Below, one piece after another: positions 31,349 to 33,902 of a DNA stretch of 33,902 nucleotides. The translations under genes and the position numbers were made by a program. The stretch is from RGIG9115 sp045648165. GTDB lineage: Bacteria; Bacillota; Clostridia; UBA1381. The stretch spans positions 1-33,902 of the forward strand of contig JAZRNL010000015.1 in NCBI GenBank assembly GCA_045648165.1, given 5' to 3'. Under the pieces are notes generated by a model that did no database searches, was not told the origin of the DNA, and worked only from the letters and a program-made list of their open reading frames with translations. Every line of letters starts with the position of its first letter. The first letter of the stretch is position 1.

Positions 31349-33046
31349 ATGAAGTTAAAGAATATTTATCAATCAGCGGTACCCGCTGTTATAAATAGAT
31401 TTTCAGGACTTAACCGCCGAATCCGTACTTCCGGCGGGGAGTTTTCAGATATGGAAAATCTCTCTCACCGGGAGTATCCCTGTATATGCTCTTTAAAATC
31501 GCCAATGGATATGGAGCTTGATTTGCCTGATGGAATTGAAGCAGTTAAGATGATTATTCCGAAAAGGCTGGATAGCGCTGTTACGGGGTTTTCAGGTGTG
31601 GTACGGAACAGCACTTCCGGGAAATACGAAATATATATAAACGGTCAGTCAAAGCGGGACGATATAAACTATTTCTCAGACGCGGTTGACTATAACGGTG
31701 CAATTATTGTAATGCCAGAACTTAAAGGCTACAGTTATGTTATGAAGTCAAATCGTGTTAGTGATGGTCGAATAGACCCTGCTTCCTATGTTTGTAAAAT
31801 GTGGTTTAATTACGAGGGTGATCAGGATTATATCTACATAGACTGCGTCGATGGACGATATAATGAAGAAGAATTTAAAAAAATATTTTCTGAGGGGGAC
31901 AGTATAATACTCAGCGGACTCACAGGCTTGGCAGAGGAAAACAATACATTTTTTCCCGAAAGCAGCCTCGACTATTCAAATACCAAAAGCCCTGCAAGTA
32001 TAAGTATTACAGATATTGAGTACGTAGGCGGAAATTATGAAGGTATTATGAAGTTAGAGGTTACTCTTAAAAATTCAAAGGGTCAGCCTTGTAACGGTTG
32101 GGCTGCAAACACTGTAGAATCAGAAAAGGTGCAAGGAACAATAACAAAGCTTATGCCTTATTCTACCTATGGGTGCGTAGCTCATAACCGTTTGTGGCTA
32201 TGTTCTAATAATGGTGAAGAAATATTTTCTTCATCTCCCGGTTCTCCCTTTGATTTCTATAAATATGCAGGAATATCCTCTGATAGCTGGACCGCCACAA
32301 CCGGGACCCCCGGAAAGTTTACTGGGATAGCTTCCTGGCAGAACAGAGTGGTGGTTTTCAAACCGGATATAATACACGTGGTTTATGGCTCCTTGCCCTC
32401 TGATTTCGGAATTGAAAAAACATATGCCGCGGGCAGTATAGACGGAGGCAGTATTGCCGAGGTGGGAGGATGCCTTATATGGCTTTACTACGATGGATTT
32501 TATATTTATTCCGGCAGCAGACCAAGGCGAATTTCTGACAAGCTCAATACAAAGTATATTTCCTGCAAGGCTTTTTCCGACGGAAGAAGATACTATGCCC
32601 GTTGTGTAAAGGAAGACGGAGGCGGAGAGTTTCTCATTTATGACACGGAGCTGAATCTCTGGAGTAAAATTTCAGATATGGATATTGTAAGCGGAGACTA
32701 TTACGGCGGTAAGGTTTATGTTTGCGACAAATCAAAAATCTATTGCCTTAATGAAGGAGCATATGGTGATTTTTATGCCGAGACTCCGGAGCTTACTTTC
32801 GATACTTTTATGGATAAATCCGTTATTTATGTGACGGTGCGTTGTAAAATCAATCAAGGCTTTCTTAATATATACACCTCTGTAAATAACAGGGAATGGA
32901 TGCCTCACAAAGGAGTTGATAAAACAGGGAAGCATAAACTCCCTGTAAGATACTCTCCGGGTGATATTCTGAGGCTCAGAATAGAGGGGACAGGAGATGT
33001 GTGTATTACGGAAATAGAGCTTGAGGTTGTGACAAAGGAAATATAA
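31349..33046 (+). CDS. Beta-propeller-like phage virion/stabilization protein
   Basis: 565 residues. Near the N-terminus FSGLNRRIRTSGGEFSDMENLSHREYPCI resembles the start of structural or stabilization proteins found beside N4-gp56 capsid genes. The remainder has repeated Trp/Gly blades: HNRLWLCSNNGEEIFSS, WQNRVVVFKPDIIHVVYG, GCLIWLYYDGFYIYSG, GEFLIYDTELNLWSK and YYGGKVYVCDKSKIYCL. The C-terminus (about 480-565) is a separate beta domain. It may close the portal or bind receptor; which, I cannot tell. Good ribosome site (GGATGTGAG region) only moderate. Between the 100-residue gene and the fibre. Confidence 0.65.
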   Translation: MKLKNIYQSAVPAVINRFSGLNRRIRTSGGEFSDMENLSHREYPCICSLKSPMDMELDLPDGIEAVKMIIPKRLDSAVTGFSGVVRNSTSGKYEIYINGQSKRDDINYFSDAVDYNGAIIVMPELKGYSYVMKSNRVSDGRIDPASYVCKMWFNYEGDQDYIYIDCVDGRYNEEEFKKIFSEGDSIILSGLTGLAEENNTFFPESSLDYSNTKSPASISITDIEYVGGNYEGIMKLEVTLKNSKGQPCNGWAANTVESEKVQGTITKLMPYSTYGCVAHNRLWLCSNNGEEIFSSSPGSPFDFYKYAGISSDSWTATTGTPGKFTGIASWQNRVVVFKPDIIHVVYGSLPSDFGIEKTYAAGSIDGGSIAEVGGCLIWLYYDGFYIYSGSRPRRISDKLNTKYISCKAFSDGRRYYARCVKEDGGGEFLIYDTELNLWSKISDMDIVSGDYYGGKVYVCDKSKIYCLNEGAYGDFYAETPELTFDTFMDKSVIYVTVRCKINQGFLNIYTSVNNREWMPHKGVDKTGKHKLPVRYSPGDILRLRIEGTGDVCITEIELEVVTKEI

Positions 33047-33085
33047 ATTTACGGACGTTACGGTGTCCGAATGGAGGTATTAAAT

Positions 33086-33902
33086 ATGGCATTTAAAATT
33101 AATGCAGATAAGTTTGCATACTCCGCCTCACCTGAAAAGGTTTCCACAAGCTATGTTGCAGAGCTTACAAAAAAGCTTGTGGCAGATGAGGCGGCACATC
33201 GCGGTGAAAGCGATGAAATGCTCGACAGAAAAATTTTTGCAGAAACGGAGGCCCGTGTCAATGCAGATTCTCTGCTCCGTTCCGATATGAACTTAAGTAT
33301 CAGCAGAAAGGCTGATAAAGACCATACTCACACAGATCATGACATCAGTGTAACAGCTTTAGGTGACAAAAGGCCTCTATATAATGCGCTGGTGCATTGT
33401 GACACAGAAATAAACAGCCTTTGGAATATGAAATCTGACACAAATCATACTCACGCAGACAAAGCTGATAAAAATCATACCCACTCAGAAAAAGCCGATA
33501 AAGACCATACACATGAAAATTATGAGAATTATATGCAACAACTGAATAACGACGTGTTGGGAAAATCTGATTTGGGCCATACCCATACAGGCAATGATAT
33601 TGAAGTGACATATCCCGATGGTTTTGGAAATAAAAATCTCAATGAAGCATTGGAATACTTGAGGAGCAACGTTGTTAATCTATGGATAGATAACGACACA
33701 TTATATGATACCAAAGCCGACAAAGAACATACCCATACAAATTATGCCGAGAACGTTGTGACCGTTGGGGAAAACGAGTATGGCTACAATGGCGGTGAGG
33801 TTATTTACACAACAGATACAGTGGCAAAGCTTATTCAAGCTTTGTGTACACGTGTAAAAAATTTAGAATGGTACAGAGACCAGTATTTGTATTTTGACTT
33901 AT
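33086..33902 (+). CDS. Phage tail-fibre-like protein with HxH repeats (cut by window edge)
   Basis: Begins with the ATG at 33086 (GGAGG upstream) and stays open to the window end, giving at least 272 residues. It carries six copies of a short HTH-type motif: ADKDHTHT, SDTNHTHA, ADKNHTHS, ADKDHTHE, SDLGHTHT, ADKEHTHT. Such HxH motifs bind metal along the trimer axis in phage fibre and needle proteins (as in T4 gp37). Long helical (LYNALVHCDTEINSLWN) and beta stretches lie between. It likely mediates host binding. C-terminus not visible. Confidence 0.75.
   Translation, partial: MAFKINADKFAYSASPEKVSTSYVAELTKKLVADEAAHRGESDEMLDRKIFAETEARVNADSLLRSDMNLSISRKADKDHTHTDHDISVTALGDKRPLYNALVHCDTEINSLWNMKSDTNHTHADKADKNHTHSEKADKDHTHENYENYMQQLNNDVLGKSDLGHTHTGNDIEVTYPDGFGNKNLNEALEYLRSNVVNLWIDNDTLYDTKADKEHTHTNYAENVVTVGENEYGYNGGEVIYTTDTVAKLIQALCTRVKNLEWYRDQYLYFDL

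Noticed and set aside
1..33902. CRISPR arrays, tRNA or rRNA genes
   Set aside because: No regularly spaced repeats, no cloverleaf with CCA-type end and no rRNA signature were recognised by eye on either strand.

Overview
The window looks like chromosome of an AT-rich, strictly anaerobic member of the Clostridia, probably a gut or rumen lineage. The evidence is the gene content (tig-clpP-clpX order, a TM1266-type iron-only hydrogenase regulator, a MetY sulfhydrylase, a RibU-like ECF S component, an N4-gp56-type capsid gene), the strong purine-rich ribosome binding sites, and very regular promoters (17-base spacers with an extended -10 TGn). The species cannot be fixed from the sequence alone.

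Left edge (1-1.66 kb): accessory DNA. It holds the N-terminal half of an IS1595-like transposase with a GTG start (minus strand, cut by the window edge), a secreted, membrane-anchored protein with a GGADEPT-type motif, and a 570-base relic zone with a possible decayed XRE regulator, a GC-rich palindrome and the tail of an IS3-family element.

1.66-8.8 kb: metabolism. A minus-strand operon runs glycolipid glycosyltransferase > TM1266 regulator > cysK > sugar-phosphate nucleotidyltransferase. It is divergent from a tetR gene, and the two share face-to-face overlapping promoters with a candidate TetR operator. Next come putP (proline uptake) and, convergent to it, the MetY-type O-acetylhomoserine sulfhydrylase.

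8.8-17.9 kb: dxr-rseP (isoprenoid synthesis and site-2 protease); a secreted protein plus a 67-residue small protein behind a perfect consensus promoter; a membrane-anchored protein with an NADase-type glycan-binding-like domain; a RibU-like S component; a 58-residue small protein; then lepA, a YihY/BrkB membrane protein, a previously hidden 54-residue gene and a DUF6734/GT-A-like gene, all close together.

17.9-24.6 kb: tig, then clpP-clpX-lysA-glyA (protein quality control plus lysine and one-carbon/serine metabolism), ended by a strong terminator. Facing it are rnhA and, just upstream of rnhA, a compact promoter-hairpin-terminator unit of about 105 bases that I read as a candidate small RNA or attenuated leader with a UCCCCC loop.

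24.8-28.1 kb: a minus-strand pair with a large secreted NlpC/P60 cell-wall hydrolase (SLH-like, CAP-associated, degenerate CAP-like and beta-sandwich regions) and a two-TM membrane protein.

28.26 kb to the right edge: a phage structural cassette (N4-gp56-type major capsid protein, large terminase, a small structural-type gene, a beta-propeller-like virion protein, and a fibre protein with HxH repeats that runs off the window). It starts directly with the capsid gene. No integrase, repressor, small terminase or portal is visible, so it may be a phage remnant, a domesticated particle or the late part of a prophage that continues to the right.

Most striking: the candidate UCCCCC-loop RNA, the stripped-down capsid/terminase cassette, the mirror-image divergent promoters at tetR, and several small genes with unusual starts or short length.
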